Shown: positions 45,126 to 58,539 of the stretch, piece after piece
How positions within the stretch are numbered: position 1 is the stretch's first letter
How the letters are laid out: each line of letters opens with the position of its first letter
Assembly (NCBI GenBank): GCA_003255025.1
Contig: QANY01002366.1
Span: 565,509 to 629,508 of the forward strand
Direction: 5' to 3'
Length of the DNA stretch: 64,000 bases
Source of the DNA: Datisca glomerata
Taxonomy: Eukaryota > Streptophyta > Magnoliopsida > Cucurbitales > Datiscaceae
Program-made: the position numbers and the translations under genes
The notes under the pieces: generated by a model
What the model saw: the letters and a program-made list of their open reading frames with translations, nothing else
Database searches by the model: none
Told to the model about the DNA's origin: nothing

Positions 45126-46123
45126 TTGGTGGGTAGTAGTGTAATGGCTCCCCCTACGATAAAAAACAATCATGCACCAGTCGATCCTACTGTGAACCCT
45201 CCGGCAACCATGATCGAAATGATTCAAGAATTTTTGGAGTTGTTGAGGCAGACAACGATGACTCGCCCAGATCAACTACAGCAACCGCAACAGGTGACAA
45301 CGTTCAACGTGCAGCTGATCCTTTAGGAGGCTAAACCTGCCCGAATTTGACTGTCTTTCGTCTAATCCATTGTTGGCTGACGATTGGATTGCAAGATTGG
45401 AGCAGATCTTCCAGTTTATGATGAGTTCTGAGATTCAAAAGGTTGTTTGTGCAACTTTTATGCTGACGCGGGAAGCTCTTTCCCACGTGATGGTGGGAGC
45501 TCACACAAAGAGCTCATGATGTTGTGCATAATCCAGTGACTTTGGATCGATTTAGGGAGCTATTTTTTGAGAAGTATTTTTCAATCACCGTCAGAGCGAG
45601 CAAGGAGGCTGAATTTCTTAGGCTGGTGGACTGTTGTTGATTATGAGAGGAAGTTCGAGGAATTATCTTGCTATGCCATGCATTACGTTGATAGGGAGAT
45701 AAAGAAGGCTCACACGTTCGAAAGGGACTTCGTCCAGAGAAAAAGGGCTCTGTGTCACTCCACAAGCATACCACTTATGAAGCGATGGTTGAAGCAACGT
45801 TGTTAATGGAGCACAATCTTTCACCAAGAGAGCTGCCACGTAATGATCGCTCGCCGCGAGAGAAAAGGAAGCTTCATGACGACCATTTTGAACAACGAGA
45901 TGCAAAGAAACAAGTTAGAGATTCTCATCCTGTTTGCGTCACTTGCAACAAAAGCCACGTCAGACAGTGTTATCGGAAGATTAATTCTTACTTTAAGTGT
46001 GGGAAATCTGGGCATTATCTCAAGGATTGTCCATTGAACAAACAAGGTCAAAACGATAGCACAACAATCAACAGGAATAAAGGAAAGGCATTCGCTTTGA
46101 CACATCAGGAAGCGGGCGATTAA
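45126..46123 (+). pseudogene. Tekay/Del-like gag (degenerate)
   Basis: The N-terminus reads MAPPTIKNNHAPVDP (an ATG at 45144 is as likely as 45126). The retrotransposon gag domain reads LPEFDCLSSNPLLADDWIAR and MMSSEIQKVVCATFML (45340-45470), then VVDYERKFEELSCYA. The C-terminal zinc knuckle reads YFKCGKSGHYLKDC, where the first Cys of CCHC is Tyr. After the stop near 46122 comes only GILLSFGHSIFALI, the start of the protease, and then PYEDGSF, the end of the pol frame next to the polypurine tract. The enzymatic region is therefore deleted. Confidence 0.8.
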
Positions 46124-46297
46124 ACTGCAGTTTTTGTCGGTATACTCCTTTCTTTTGGGCATTCAATCTTCGCGTTGATTGAACATTGATTTAGTTTTCT
46201 TCATTTGCGTTTTGTGTTTTACCGTTTGTTGAGTTTTGGATTCTTTTTGCTTATTTCCAGTGTTTTAAAAAGGTGGCATCTTCCTTACGAGGACGGA

Positions 46298-46318
46298 AGT
46301 TTTTAAAGAGGGGAGAAT
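46298..46318 (+). other. Polypurine tract of the deleted Tekay/Del-like element
   Basis: AAAGAGGGGAGAA precedes an LTR start TGTAATATCCCGACC, the typical junction of chromovirus elements. Confidence 0.75.
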
Positions 46319-46715
46319 GTAATATCCCGACCTTACGTAAGTGGACATTTTCGTAAAATTGATTTAAAAGATAATATAATTTTAAAATTTGATTTTAAAG
46401 ATGGATTATTTGTAAAACTATTTTTAATTAGATATGATTTATTCAAAGTTTGATTTTTTAAATTTTAAATAGTATATAATTTTTAATATCACTCACATCG
46501 TATGCTTATGAATGCCCTAGTATTACGCTAACCCTATTTTTATCTTTGATTTGGCAATCTCACCCCTCAATTGAAACCCACTCACACTATATGTATATAC
46601 ACACTAAGCTAGCCCTAACCTAATATTATATATGTATTCTAAATCTTCATCTCTCTCCCAGCCCTCCCTCTCGCGCAGCCTCTCTGTTGCGAAAACCCCA
46701 TTGAAAAACCCAGTG
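46319..46715 (+). repeat. 3' LTR fragment (gypsy)
   Basis: TGTAATATCCCGACCTTACG is a common gypsy LTR start. The fragment is cut near 46715 where the - strand Copia gag begins. Confidence 0.65.
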
Positions 46716-46994
46716 TTTCTCTATACTCTCATATTTGGTTCTCAGAACATCATTCATGCTCACAAGTATATAGCACTTCACTTCGTTCTTGGATTGAATC
46801 CAATCATCAAACTTATCCCTAACATTCTTAGGGGCATTGGCAGCGGACTCCTCAAGACATTCCTCAGTAAGAACAAATTTATGGTTCTCACAAATTAGCA
46901 TCAAGTTTAAATTTGATTTCCATCTTATGAAATTATCACCGTTCAATTTCTCAAGTGCAAGTACAACAGTAATAGGGTTGTCCATGGTAGACAT
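46716..46994 (-). pseudogene. Copia gag fragment (sister of Copia 1)
   Basis: It starts MSTMDNPITVVLALEKLNGD at 46994 and runs through FVLTEECLEESAANAPKN and MNDVLRTKYESIEKH, where similarity stops and unrelated sequence follows. Compared with Copia 1, it keeps the open frame for about 85 residues, so it is less decayed. Confidence 0.8.
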
Positions 46995-48998
46995 AATAAT
47001 AACTGAAAAATAAAACATACATGCTTCATTATAATTGAAATAAATATCCAGAATTCGGAAAGTAAACATGATGCATGAATGCAATATTTTAAACACATAA
47101 ATATATCATTTACTAATCAACGATAAAACAACCTAACAATTAAGGTGCTGTCTTAGGATCGGTCAGATTAATCATTGACTGTCTATGAGACATTCTCATC
47201 CTTATTAATTAAAACTTAAAATATCTCATATTTTATCTTTTGATAATAAGGTATCACTTATTCGGTCAAGTCACAATTATCCACATGAAAGCGTAATTGT
47301 GACTTTATGACTATAACCCATTATTTCGGACTCCATGACTTGATTTAGAATATGCTGACTTAGGGTCGGTCAAAACTAAACTACATCACTTACTCCCATC
47401 TTTTTAAGAAGTCTAACTTTAGTATTAATACAGTTCGAAACCTTACTTAGGGTGATGAAAACAAAGTCATCTCGAGGTACTCACTGTACCTCACGATGTT
47501 GTACAAATAACGAAGATCATAGGTTACATTGACATGTCAACATTCTCTCACTCACTATTTTAGGATAATGTGTTTCTATTTTAACTAATTAATTAACTCC
47601 AAATTAATTACTAGTTAAAATAATAACCCTATGAATGTTAAATTTACAGTTAATCTAATCCAATTGATCTAAGTTCATTTAACCTTCTTAAGAGCCTAAT
47701 TCATAATTAGGTGAACTTAGATTAACTAATTAATTACATTCATCAAACCTTAATAAAACTCTTTTACTAAAGTTGGTTATCCTAAATGTTAATAGCCTTT
47801 AGTGTAATGTGATTACCAAGTTTTAATTAATTAAACCCTAACAGTTTACATGCAATTGATTTCTCAAAACAATTCATATAAACATATTAGAACAATCCTA
47901 ATAAATCATGTTTCTACTTATGAGTTGTATGATTAAATAAAACTGTGTGGAGTTTCATGTATGGCATTTGATCGATTAATGCATGGTCATGTTATCAATC
48001 ATATTAATAAATATTTATTTAACAATTAAATATAAAATAATAAACCAAGTGACTATTGGGTATTTCTAGGTTACAACTTGTGAAATAAAGAAATAGAATT
48101 ACAAAGAGGATTTGAATATTACATATTTCCCAAATATCGCATTCTCCAATGTCCATCTTCATAATCTTCAAGTTTCGAACAAAACTTTTTTAATTAGGAA
48201 AAATTATTTTTCTTAATTAAAAATTGTCTCTATAATTATCTTTTATAATTATGGAATTTGACTTAGTCAATAAACAATTTAGTGACTTGGTTAAACTTGT
48301 GTAAAACTCAATTAATTAATTAATCTTTCATTTTCATAAAATTAAAAATTAAAAATTCATGTAATTTCAAAATTACATTAATTTCAAAATGACATTAATT
48401 TTAAAATTTAAAAGATAAAGATAGAGTTAGGGTTATCTTCAAACTCTGTAGTGATAGGGTAAGTTGGTATCATGGTTTCTACAAACTTCTCAAAATGTGA
48501 CAATAGTTGCCACCAATGATAGGACTTTCCTACCTCCGCTGATCACTGTCGGCCACCACCGACCACCGTCGTCGGCCAGCGCCAGTCGCCGGCTCCACTT
48601 TTCTAGCGATCTCGCCGTTGGAGTCGATTTTCTCGGTAGCGCCAGAGCCAGAAATCCTATTCTCCGGTGCAGGTGCCAGAATTCCCTTGAATTCTTATTA
48701 TATTTTTTTCTTCCCCATTCCTCTCGTGCGTTCTTCATCATCTCATGATAAAAAATAATTACAATTAGATATTCAAAATAAAATTATAAAAATTCCTACG
48801 TCCCAAAACGGCTTACACATGATCTAAGGAAAAAATAAAGAACAGTCTAACTCAATAATCACCATACAATTAACGATCCATTATTTAACCATACATTAAA
48901 AAAATAAAACCATCCATTCATTCATAAATATCAAAAGAAGTTATAAACAATGCAATAACACTCACATAATATTTAATATACAAATATATAATGCCCGC
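46995..48998 (-). other. Copia 2 leader (non-coding)
   Basis: AT-rich, except for a GC-rich island at 48535-48680 (CGCCAGTCGCCGGCTCC). It includes the segments shared with the Copia 1 leader at 47000-47640. The small ORFs here are not recognised. Confidence 0.55.
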
Positions 48999-49010
48999 TC
49001 TGATACTAAT
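48999..49010 (-). other. Primer-binding site of Copia 2
   Basis: On -, TTAGTATCAGAGC directly follows the LTR end CAACA-A. One base differs from TGGTATCAGAGC. Confidence 0.8.
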
Positions 49011-50430
49011 TGTTGAAGAACGCGGCGCACGCGCGTCGGAAGCTTGTTCAATTTTCTTATTAAAAATGAATCTTTTTCGATAAAATAAACAAGCGCGACG
49101 CAATGGTTTCCAAAAAATAAAACTTTTATTGAAAATATTTTTCAATAAGATCCATTATATATTTATAGATTAAATTAGAGACATACATGGATACGAATCA
49201 TATACCTCGTGTAATCTATATCAAGGGTCCTTGTAAACCAGTGATCTTACGCTCCCATGAATAACAGAGTTCGAGATCCACACTAAGATCTTTCTAGCCA
49301 ATCATCAAACACACTATGACATGTGTGGGCATGTAGAATAATTCAAAGATATTTTTTTCTATATATAGATGTACTCAACACATGAGATCTAGAGATTTAC
49401 TAAGAATGATTAATTTAGTGAGACAACACTCTGAAAGAGTACGATGATTATTCTTTTCAGAGTTTTTATTAACTTTCAATCACAGAAAGAAAACACTCTG
49501 ACAGCAACTGTGTTCTCAATTTGAATAATATCTGTACATTTTCTAGATAGTGGCATATCAGATTTTTAACGATAAACTGAAATAATATTTAATTGTAAAA
49601 TTTCCAATTACACTGAGACCCGCTGCAACTGTGCACAACTGCAGTGCCACATGGCACTCAGTGTGCCGTGAGGTAGCACAGTGCCTTACGGCACCACTAT
49701 AGTGTCATGTGGCACTACAGTGTTGCACCCCTACTACTGTAGTGTCATGTAGCACTACAGTAGTCAATGTCAATCTCTGAAACCTAATCAGTGATTGACA
49801 CGTGATAACTACTGTCAATTAAATATTTATTTTAATCAAATAAATATCTAGATCTCAGTTAATTCAAAATTAACATGTCTAATTATGTCTATCAACTAAC
49901 ATATCTATTATTTCACAAATAATAGATTTAGTTGATTCAAATTATTATCAAATAATAATTTAAAATAATCTAATTTCATAAATTAGATATTCTGTCTTAC
50001 TTATCGATAATTAAAAAATAATCGATATATATATATACATATATATAATTTATGAAATTTATACATATAATTCAATTAATTAATCACTCATAATTATGTA
50101 CTTGCCCCAGAATAAAAACTCCTTTTACAAGCCATTCATTTTCCCATGTCCCGAAATATTCACACCATAGACTGCGTAGTACAGAGGTGACTTGGAGACC
50201 ATAGACCTATTATCCTAAGCTCCAATAAATCAGATAATTAATTAAATTTTTTAATCAAATAATCTTATTTATTAATTTCATTATTACTCAAGCATAAATA
50301 TGGAATTGCACTCTTAGAGATTATAGAATGTATTTACAGAGTATTCTCGTATAGTCTATTGATATAATCATTTCAATACATATACTTTGAGGGCATAACC
50401 TCTGACAAAGACATTATTGGATATAAATCC
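49011..50430 (-). repeat. 5' LTR of Copia 2 (outer end approximate)
   Basis: On + it begins TGTTGAAGAACG, so on - it ends in CA. It contains a short-unit array at 49640-49770 (GTGCCATGTGGCACTACAGT-type words). No second LTR is present, so the outer end is a guess. Confidence 0.55.
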
Positions 50431-50645
50431 TAGAGCATTATATATAGCAATTTGATACTTTGTATTATTTCTAACTCTTATTCTCAAGCAATTTCGTTTT
50501 TTCTTTTTTGCAATTTTTCAATGTCTATATTCTTTGCTTTCTTTTTCAAGAAAACATTGAATTGAAATTGTTGAGGCAATAAGATTCAAGTTCCATAAAG
50601 AAAAGATGATTTTCTTCATTTGCCAAAAGTTAGTGAAGATCAAAA

Positions 50646-53020
50646 TGTTGGAAATATGGTGTTTAAAGACTATTTCCATGGACCAATTTTGAGAAAATAT
50701 TTAGGTGGGATCCACTACGTAAAAGTATAAGGTCTTTGGAGACTTAATTTCTCCTCCACGAGTACATCAAAATCGACTATTAATTTGTCAAAATTACCCT
50801 TAGGATGAATGAAAAATTATCACCCAAAGTGAGCTAAATAAAAAATAAGTGGGAATTGTAGAAATCTCACATTGGAAAAGGAGAAAATGTTGAAGTAGAT
50901 ATGCTTGGATCAAGGTCGGTAACTTGATAAGCACATAGGCTCTCTCTCGCGTGCAGTGGGGTGCAAATCTAAGCCCGACTTGGATACACTAGCATGTCCT
51001 GCTGACACAAATACCGGTCTGAAAAGCCTGCCCTTTTTTGGGCTGCCTTTTGCTCTAATTTTATTTTCTCCTCTCTAAGGGAGCCCAGAAGTCACATGAA
51101 TATTCTAGAAATGAATGTTCTAGGCTCTTAATGTTGCGTAATAGAATAAAAACGTTTTTTGCATTGATCATTGGGCCGAAATATTTTTTGAGCTTAAATA
51201 CCCTTTATGATGGCTCTCCCCATGAATAATATAAAATAAGGTCTTCTCCTACTCATTTGACACACCAACAAAGCAATCGCTCTCTTTTTTCTCCTCGTTT
51301 TGTCTCTCCACGTTTTTCATTTCTTTTGTTCAAAATTTCTTAGTTCGGTTTTGGCTCAGTCCTGGTTCTGTTTATTTCTGATTTGGTTTATTTATGGTTC
51401 AGTCATCGATTCAGTTTTTCGGTTCGACTATCGATTAAGTTTTTTGGTTAGAATCTTGGTTCTGCATTGTTACTTTGGTGGTAGAATTCAGACAAGTCAA
51501 TTCAATAAGATGGTGAATTCAGGTTCTCTTCAACTGCCTCCAACCGTTTTATCTAGGGAAACAGACGCCGCTATCAACCATTAGTACCACAAGTAAGTGG
51601 GCGTAACTGTTTTAAGAAAATTGTGAAAATAGGACTCGGTTTGATTTCTCCTTAATTTATATTACTAATACGCTGTTCTTTTAAATTTTTAAGTTCATAA
51701 TCATATTATTTACGTTTCTAACTATTGTATTGACATTGTTAATTTTCATTATTTGTAATTATATTATTTAGATGATGTAATTAATGTATTTACAGTTGGT
51801 AATTTAATAATTGTTGTATCACTGTAATTTCCATTTGATCTGATAATGTAATACATTATTTCTAATACTTTTAAAACAACGATTTCTTTACGAGTTATTA
51901 CGTTGTATGATTAATTTTTTTATTAATTTGCCTTTTCAATCTAATTTTTTTAAATATTCTCCAAAATTTTGAAACTGTAAGTAACTATACAAAAAAGTTC
52001 TGTCTGGAAATTTGAACATAAGAGGACTTGTTCCTCAAATTACCTAGGAACTGAATACTATCGCGAGGGCTGGTCTTGATTGGGTCTTAGAACCCCACCA
52101 GTTCGTCTTGACAATTATGAGGAAAAGAGCTAGTTGGTAAGGGTTATGTGTGATAGAATGTTTAAGCTCAATGTAATGACTTTAGTCAAACCCAAATATT
52201 AATAAAGTTAGTTCTTCTGCTTACTTTATTGAGTCTTCCAATTTATGACATGGTAGAATATGTCATGTTAATTATGATATTTTGGTAAATTAATTAACTT
52301 GGATCATATACCAACATTTCATAGTAATTCCAATCACAAGTGTGAAACTTGTGTCGAGAAAAAATTAACGAGGTCATCATTCTAAAGTGTTAAAAGAAAC
52401 AATGAATCGCTTGTACTATCATTCTAAAGTGTATGGATCATGTACAAACAAGATGTGGTAATAAGTATTTTATTACTTTTGTTCATGATAGTACAAAATA
52501 TTGTTATGTATATTTTTTTAAAAGCAACGACAAAGATATAGATAAATTTATTTTCTATGAAAATGAAGTTGAGAATCAACTTAACAAGAAAATTAAGGGG
52601 CTAAGAAATGATTGAGGTGGTGAGTTTGAATCGCCGTTTGTTGAGATCTGTACTCAACATGAGATAATACATGAAACCACTGCACCTTAGTCACCTTAGT
52701 CCAATGGTGTAGCTGGGTGTAAAATTCGTACCTTAAAAGAGATGATGAATGCATTGTTGATAAGTTATGGATTACCTTAGAACGTGTGGGGAGAAGCCAT
52801 TTTGAATAAGATACCCAAAAAGAAAGAGAATAAGACCCCATACGAGTTGTGGACATGCATAAAACTTTCATACAAATACTTACGAATGTGGGGATGCCTC
52901 ACTAAAGTGATGGTACCTACACCTTAAAAAGGTGAAGATATGACCAAAAACTATAGATTGAATTTTCATTGGCTATACAAATAACAGTGGTTGGGATCAG
53001 GATTTAGATTGTGAAAAAAA
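50646..53020 (+). mobile_element. Copia remnant 3 (LTR-like sequence and integrase)
   Basis: TGTTGGAAATATGG at 50646 looks like a Copia LTR start. A TATA-like AATATAAAATAAGG lies near 51226. Integrase traces follow from 52240. Gag and protease are missing between. The end near 53020 is where the next element's LTR seems to begin. Confidence 0.5.
52240..53000 (+). pseudogene. Copia integrase fragment
   Basis: The zinc region ends HKCETCVEKKLTRSSF (52330-52390). The core reads TRCGNKYFITFVHDSTKYCY (52440-52500, first Asp), NEVENQLNKKIKGLRND (52560), then a stop where GG is expected (DRGGE), then SNGVA with its Glu lost to a Gly codon. ALLISYGLPQNVWGEAI-like and KKKENKTPYELW (52740-52850) follow. 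It has several stops and is a dead fragment. Confidence 0.82.
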
Positions 53021-53030
53021 ATTAATGAAC

Positions 53031-54790
53031 TGATAAGTTCATGGGCGGAATTTCAAAAAAATTTCATACAAACATTTAATCCAATTAAATACAAAACCAA
53101 TCAATGGACATGTATAATCATATAAACGTATCGAGAAAATATTGAAACAATTTATACATTTTCAATTAATAGATAAATTCTTATTTGACGGAGTCTAATT
53201 TTCTATCTCGCGTTCTTCGTTCTTGAGATTCACATAACTATCAATTGATCCTTACACTGACAACCACTCGTTAGAGTCAGATGTAAATCTCTCAAAGATT
53301 GGCGACAACTGTGTGTGTGGGGAGAGAGAAACTTTTTTCTTATCAGATTAACACACTTAGGGATAGGGTTAGTAATAGAGATAATGATGTAATTCCGTAT
53401 ATGATAATTACAGAATTTTAACATATATCCATATATGTTAAATTATCGAAATATTTCTCCCTACACACTGTTATCTGTGATTTTTACATTTCTCCTAGAG
53501 TCAAGAGTGTGTCCAAATTCATTAATTCAAATTGATGAATTAAATTGATCTCTAACAGATAATTAATTAATTTTTTTATTTATTAATTATCCCTTAATTA
53601 GAAAGTATAATTAATTTAAACATTAATTTTTCTCTTCATTAATTTAGTGATGACACATATCCCATATGGGGCTCGGGAATTGTACGTTGGTTCAAAACAC
53701 GTTTTGGTCCAACTATCGTTGTTTCTTATTCATGTCATTATAAGCTACTCCTGAGACCGGATGGATCCACAGAAATAAATCTATTGGATTTAAATACCCG
53801 ACTAATTTATCTCCATAAATTCTCGACCTATTTAATCCTGACATCGTACGACTCCATTATAGGTCTGATACCGAATAAACTCTCGATTCATGTGCGCTAC
53901 ATTTTTTGTTATGAAAATAAACATTTATATTTCATGCTCCAAAAAATATTTTATGATATCACCCTTCGTGAACATCAGTAACAAGAGTGGGATATAAAAT
54001 TATAGTTTTACCCCTCTAGTTATTATTTCCTTAACTCGTTTGTTGACTGTGAATAAGAAAGACATATCAGTGAAGTGTCTCATACAGATCACCATGTCTT
54101 ATTCAATGACGCATGTCAATGAGTACCATGCCTGATTTATTTATTCACATGTTCATCAATAAAGTATAAGGTGATATTATTGCTTTTGTAATCTTACCAC
54201 AAATTTCATATCTATGAATCACGCAACTTCAACATAGTTGAATCACAGTCCCAACAACCGAGGTATTGTCCAAAAATTCGAACTCACTCTTTTGGCATAT
54301 CAAAAATCGCAAGTAACTATGTCAAGTTTCATATTCACCTCAGGATTAGGGTAATTATGAAAATACCCTTAAGGTGTAGCAATTAGATTTAAAGTTAGAT
54401 AGTCGAATTTGCTCTAAACTAATTGATTACAGGTCTATTCAACATGTTCCATAACATGTCTAGATCAACTGTTAGAGTCTCCACTCCCATGCTCCAAGAC
54501 TTACATACTCTGGTTCAACCTAACATCCATAATTGGACTCGATTGTCTAATCGATCAAAAGACTATGAATAATATCTTAAACTATCTCAGAAGAGTTTAT
54601 CTGAAAGATCACTCGGTCTTTACTCTTTTTACGTTGATAATAGTTCAAGTAATTAAATAAATTACAAACACACTTTAATTAAAGAAAACCTTCATTTATT
54701 CTGAAAATTCAGTAATACATAAATGTCAAAGAAATAATTGTTTACTCATAAATAATTATTTTACTCTACTTGATGGACATAATTCCAACA
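53031..54790 (-). repeat. 3' LTR of Copia 4 (inner end clear, outer end approximate)
   Basis: It follows a purine-rich GTCCATGTAGGAAAT. About 1.76 kb if it ends at TTATCA (53031). Confidence 0.55.
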
Positions 54791-54804
54791 ATTTCCTACA
54801 TGGA

Positions 54805-57115
54805 CTAAAGTAGGCATGTACAATGTCGTATCCCCATGACCTCTAGATGACCATCAAATACTTTACTACTTAAAGTCTTCGTGAATGGATCTGCCAGGTT
54901 GTTGACCATCAATATGTGTGTTACTTGAACATTTCCACGCTGAACTATCTCTCTAATGAGGTGGTACTTTCGCTCTATGTGTTTGGATCTTTTGTGGTTT
55001 CTCAGTTCCTTCGAGTTTTTTATAGCCTCACTGTTGTCACAATAAAGTGACATGGGTTTGTCAGCATCTGGAATGACTTTCAGAGTCTGTAAGAACTTTC
55101 AAAGCCAGACAACTTCCTTTTCAACTTCACAAGCCTCCACATAATCAACTTCCATGGTAGAATCAGGAACGCAAGATTGCTTGATACTTCTACATACCAC
55201 TACTCCATCATTCAGTATGAACACTGATTATGATGTGGACTTCTTAGAATCCTTGTCCGCTTGGAAATTGGAGTCGATATAACCCGGCATATTCAGGTCA
55301 ATACCTAAATACACAAGCATGTTGTTCCTTGTTCTCTTAGGATACTTGAGGATATGGTTGAAAAATTCCAATGCTCGAGCTCAAGATTAGAATGGAAATG
55401 ACTAATCACGCCTACTGCATCGCAAATATCTAGCATAGTGCAAAGCATTATATACATGAGACTTCTTACAGCTTGGGCATAGTGAATCTTTCTCATGTCT
55501 TCATATTCTTGAGGGATCTTGGGAGCTGCTCCTTTAAGAGGTTGACTCCATGCCTAAAGAAAAGATATTCATTCTTGGAGTCTTGCATAATGAAGCGATA
55601 CATCACCTTACCATATAATATTATTGAGACCGTGCCAATTGTCTGTTCTTCCGATCCTAAAATATCTAGATACCTACACAGGGTTCGTCTACTAACTGCT
55701 CAAAATCGAAGTTCTTGGTAGTTTTGTCGAATATGATATTCCATAAATGGGACGCTTGCCCTCTTGACCTTTCTCTGTGAACCCGTTTGGTTGAGGCATA
55801 TAAATGCACTCTTCAAGATTGTCATTCAGAAAAGCACTCTTGACGTCTATTGCCATATTTCATCATCGAGGGCAGCAACAATGGATAGGAGAATTCTGAT
55901 GGATTTAAGCATGACCATCAATGAGAATGTATCCTCATAGTCTATAGCTTCCTTTTGATGTAGCCTTTGGCTACAAGCTTAGCTTTGAATGTCTCTACAT
56001 TCTCATCTAGACCTCTTTTCTTCTTAAAAATCCATTTACACCATATAGGTTTTACCCCTTCAGGAGGATCTACTAGCTTCTAGAATTCGTTCCAGCACAT
56101 CGATTGTATCTTGACGTTCACAGTGTCTTGCCATAGGTTTTCTTTAGGAACAGTTATAGCCTGCAAGTAGGAAACAGGCTCATCATGATCCTTATATGAG
56201 AATGCCCCTAATGCATCTTCATAAGACATATACGTGTCAGGCTGTCTCAGAACCCTCAACCTACGTCAAGGCTCCATAAGCTCATGCTCATGTTATGGTT
56301 CTTCCATTATTGAATCAGGAACATGTCCTGATTGGGGAGTCACTTCCTTACCTTGGGATATCCTACAAACAGACATAATTCTGATTGACTGGCCAACATG
56401 TCTATATTTGGTCTCAACACATGTATCGGACATCCTCATACCTAAGACGGCTTATTGATGACTTTCATCCACTCTATCTTTCACATGATGTCCTGGGTAC
56501 TGTCTTTGACGAAACTTGGTTCAGAATATATTCTACTGTTTGCAAGGCATATCCCTAAAATGAATTTAGGAGAGATGGATAACTCATCATGGATCTAACT
56601 ATATCGAATAGAGTTTAATTCCTTCTCTCTGACACACCATCCTGTTCTGGAGTGCTAAGTGATGTAAGATAAGAAAGAATACCTTTTTCCTTAAGAAAAT
56701 CTCCGAAAACTCCTAGCAAGTACTCTCCACCATGATCAGATCAGAGTGTTTTGATTTGTTTCTCTAATTGCTTCTTAACCATAACCTTTTATTCTTTGAA
56801 TTTTTTAAAGGTTTCAGACTTTAGGCCCATTAGATAAACATGTCCAAAACGTGAGTAGTTATCTATGAAGGTTATAAAATATTCATAACCTACTCTTGCT
56901 TAGATATTCAATGGCTCGTATACATCTTTATCTACGAGTTCGAGGCATTGAATGGCTCTTTCACCTGTCGCTGGAAATGTTCTCTTGATCATTTTACATT
57001 TTGTACAGGATTCGCATGTGGGTAGTGATCTCACACTTAAAGTTTGCAATGGACCATCCTTTGTGAGTCCTTTAATCCTATATAGGCTAATATGACTAAG
57101 ATGCAAGTGCGACAA
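54805..57115 (-). pseudogene. Copia pol (integrase, RT, RNase H), degenerate
   Basis: Pre-integrase zinc region at 57115-56900: LHLSHISLYRIKGLTKDGPL and CESCTKCKMIKRTF. Integrase core and RT follow in scattered frames (56890-55500). The RT end at 55496-55305 reads AVRSLMYIMLCTMLDICDAVG. RNase H at 55053-54805 reads SLYCDNSEAIKNSKEL (catalytic Asp), HIERKYHLIREIV and NNLADPFTKTL. Multiple stops, so a pseudogene. Confidence 0.82.
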
Positions 57116-57324
57116 GTAGGTTAGATCGATTAAGTCAGACTTTAATATTTTACTATCCCTTTGTAAACATTCAAAATTTTATTATATGTGATTATACTCT
57201 GATTCTCATTTACATAAATTTTATCACATATACTTGATGAGAGTATACGCCGAGGATTCTGGGTGATATTGAGCAATACCTTATAAGGATTAGAGTCAAA
57301 GTGAAATTTATCCATGACATTCAA

Positions 57325-57689
57325 GTACAGTTACTTTTAAGCTTGGACCCTTTGAATTTTTGCATTTACACATTCCATGATGATGCACTACTCGTAGTGA
57401 CATATCTTTTGAATTTATTGGTGATTTACATAAATTGATCTTCATTAGTTTGTTTAAAGTGTGTTTTTAACGACTATTTTATGGTAAAGAGTTTGTGGTG
57501 ATCGTAGATGGTAAACCCTCAAGAGACAAAACTTCTCCTACTAGGGACACCTAGAATCTTAAAAGCTTGTGTCACATACTCAGCGCCATCGAGATTACCT
57601 GCGAAAGTGGTTTAGATAGATTTTGTTTTATTTTAGTCTTATTTTGTAGTTTTGCTCGAGGACGAGTAAAAGATAGATTTAGGGATATT
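57325..57689 (+). other. Region before a gypsy LTR, with polypurine-like end
   Basis: GCTCGAGGACGAGTAAAAG then ATAGATTTAGGGATA (57650-57688) resembles the 3' end of Athila/Tat-type gypsy elements, just before the LTR. No protein is readable. Confidence 0.4.
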
Positions 57690-58203
57690 TGGTTTATTGA
57701 ATATTTTATGCATTTGATTTACCAATTATCTTTTATTTTTTCTAGTTCTTTGATGAAACATTCGGTTTTAACGTATTTTGTGTTAGTTTTGTAATTTTAA
57801 ATATTTAGGAAAAATCAAGCTAAAAAGAGATCAAAGGGTGATGATGGAGTGATAAGCAAATAGAGGAAGGAAAGTGGGTTGAAAATTCAAAATATAATAA
57901 AAGCTGGAAAGGAAGGTTTCGGCACCATATTTATGTCACGTGTAGCCACCCCGGATCAAAGCTCGAAGACGTGAGATTGTACTGCACACGCGAAGGAGGC
58001 GCGTCCTTAGCGCCTGACAAAGGTAAAAGATGTCTCCTAGGTGATATTACACTGCTTCTCGCCTTCTCTGTATTACGTCTCGCTCTTACTCTTCCCTAAT
58101 CTTGCTCCGCGACGCGTTATCGCCTATCCAGCTCCCAATGAAGCCACACCATGAGTCCTCCCCTTCCCCAGCGTCCAACAAACCACATTAATGGTATTTC
58201 CGT
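57690..58203 (+). repeat. Gypsy-type LTR, left piece
   Basis: It begins TGGTTTATTGAATATTTTATGC and is interrupted at 58203 by a MULE-like element. It resumes at 62981 with TATTTCCTTATCTTTAGTGG, a sequence typical of gypsy LTR R-U5 regions. The last 10 bases (GTATTTCCGT) are the target duplication. Confidence 0.5.
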
Positions 58204-58290
58204 GTGTTTTTACCTAAAGTACGCTCCTAAAAATACTCTATTTGCTAAAATACACTATTTTCATAGTTTTCACTAAACTACACTCATGAC
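58204..58290. repeat. Left TIR of the Pack-MULE-like element
   Basis: Pairs with 62885-62977: CTAAAATACA, AGTTTT and CTAAACTA blocks are shared. Confidence 0.8.
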
Positions 58291-58309
58291 ACAATCTAAG
58301 GGTGTAAGT

Positions 58310-58480
58310 AAAACTGACAAAACCGATCAAACCGCTCGAACCAGACCAAACTGATGCGGTTCGGCTGATTTTTACACTTCTGGCAGTTCGGTTCAGTTGT
58401 ATCTGTTAAAATAAGCTTGGTTCGGTTCATTGTGGTTTTTTCACAAAAACCGCACACCGAACCGAACCACACTTATATAT
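58310..58480. repeat. CGGTT-rich block (left)
   Basis: Repeated GGTTCGG/CCGAACC words. A partner block lies at 60500-60672. The two ends (TAAGGGTGTAA, and TTAGGAGTATAA reverse-complemented) may be termini of a second element nested inside, with an imperfect CACAATC/CGCAATC duplication. Confidence 0.35.
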
Positions 58481-58539
58481 ACACCTCTATAATTTGCCCT
58501 AATTTCTCCTTATTTTCACAATTCACACTCTCGCGTTCA

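Larger units (their letters stand above)
46716..50430 (-). mobile_element. Copia retrotransposon 2, 5' part only
   Basis: On -, this is an LTR (49011 to about 50430), a primer site, a ~2-kb leader and the start of gag, cut off near 46716. The leader blocks (around TTCATAGGGTTAT and the GGGTCGGT repeats) and gag match Copia 1 at 14080-15060. Pol and the 3' LTR are missing. Confidence 0.75.
53031..57324 (-). mobile_element. Copia retrotransposon 4 (3' LTR and pol)
   Basis: On -: the pre-integrase region from about 57324, integrase, RT and RNase H to 54805, then a 3' LTR starting TGTTGGAATTATGTCC at 54790 and running to about 53031. Gag and the 5' LTR are absent. Confidence 0.72.
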
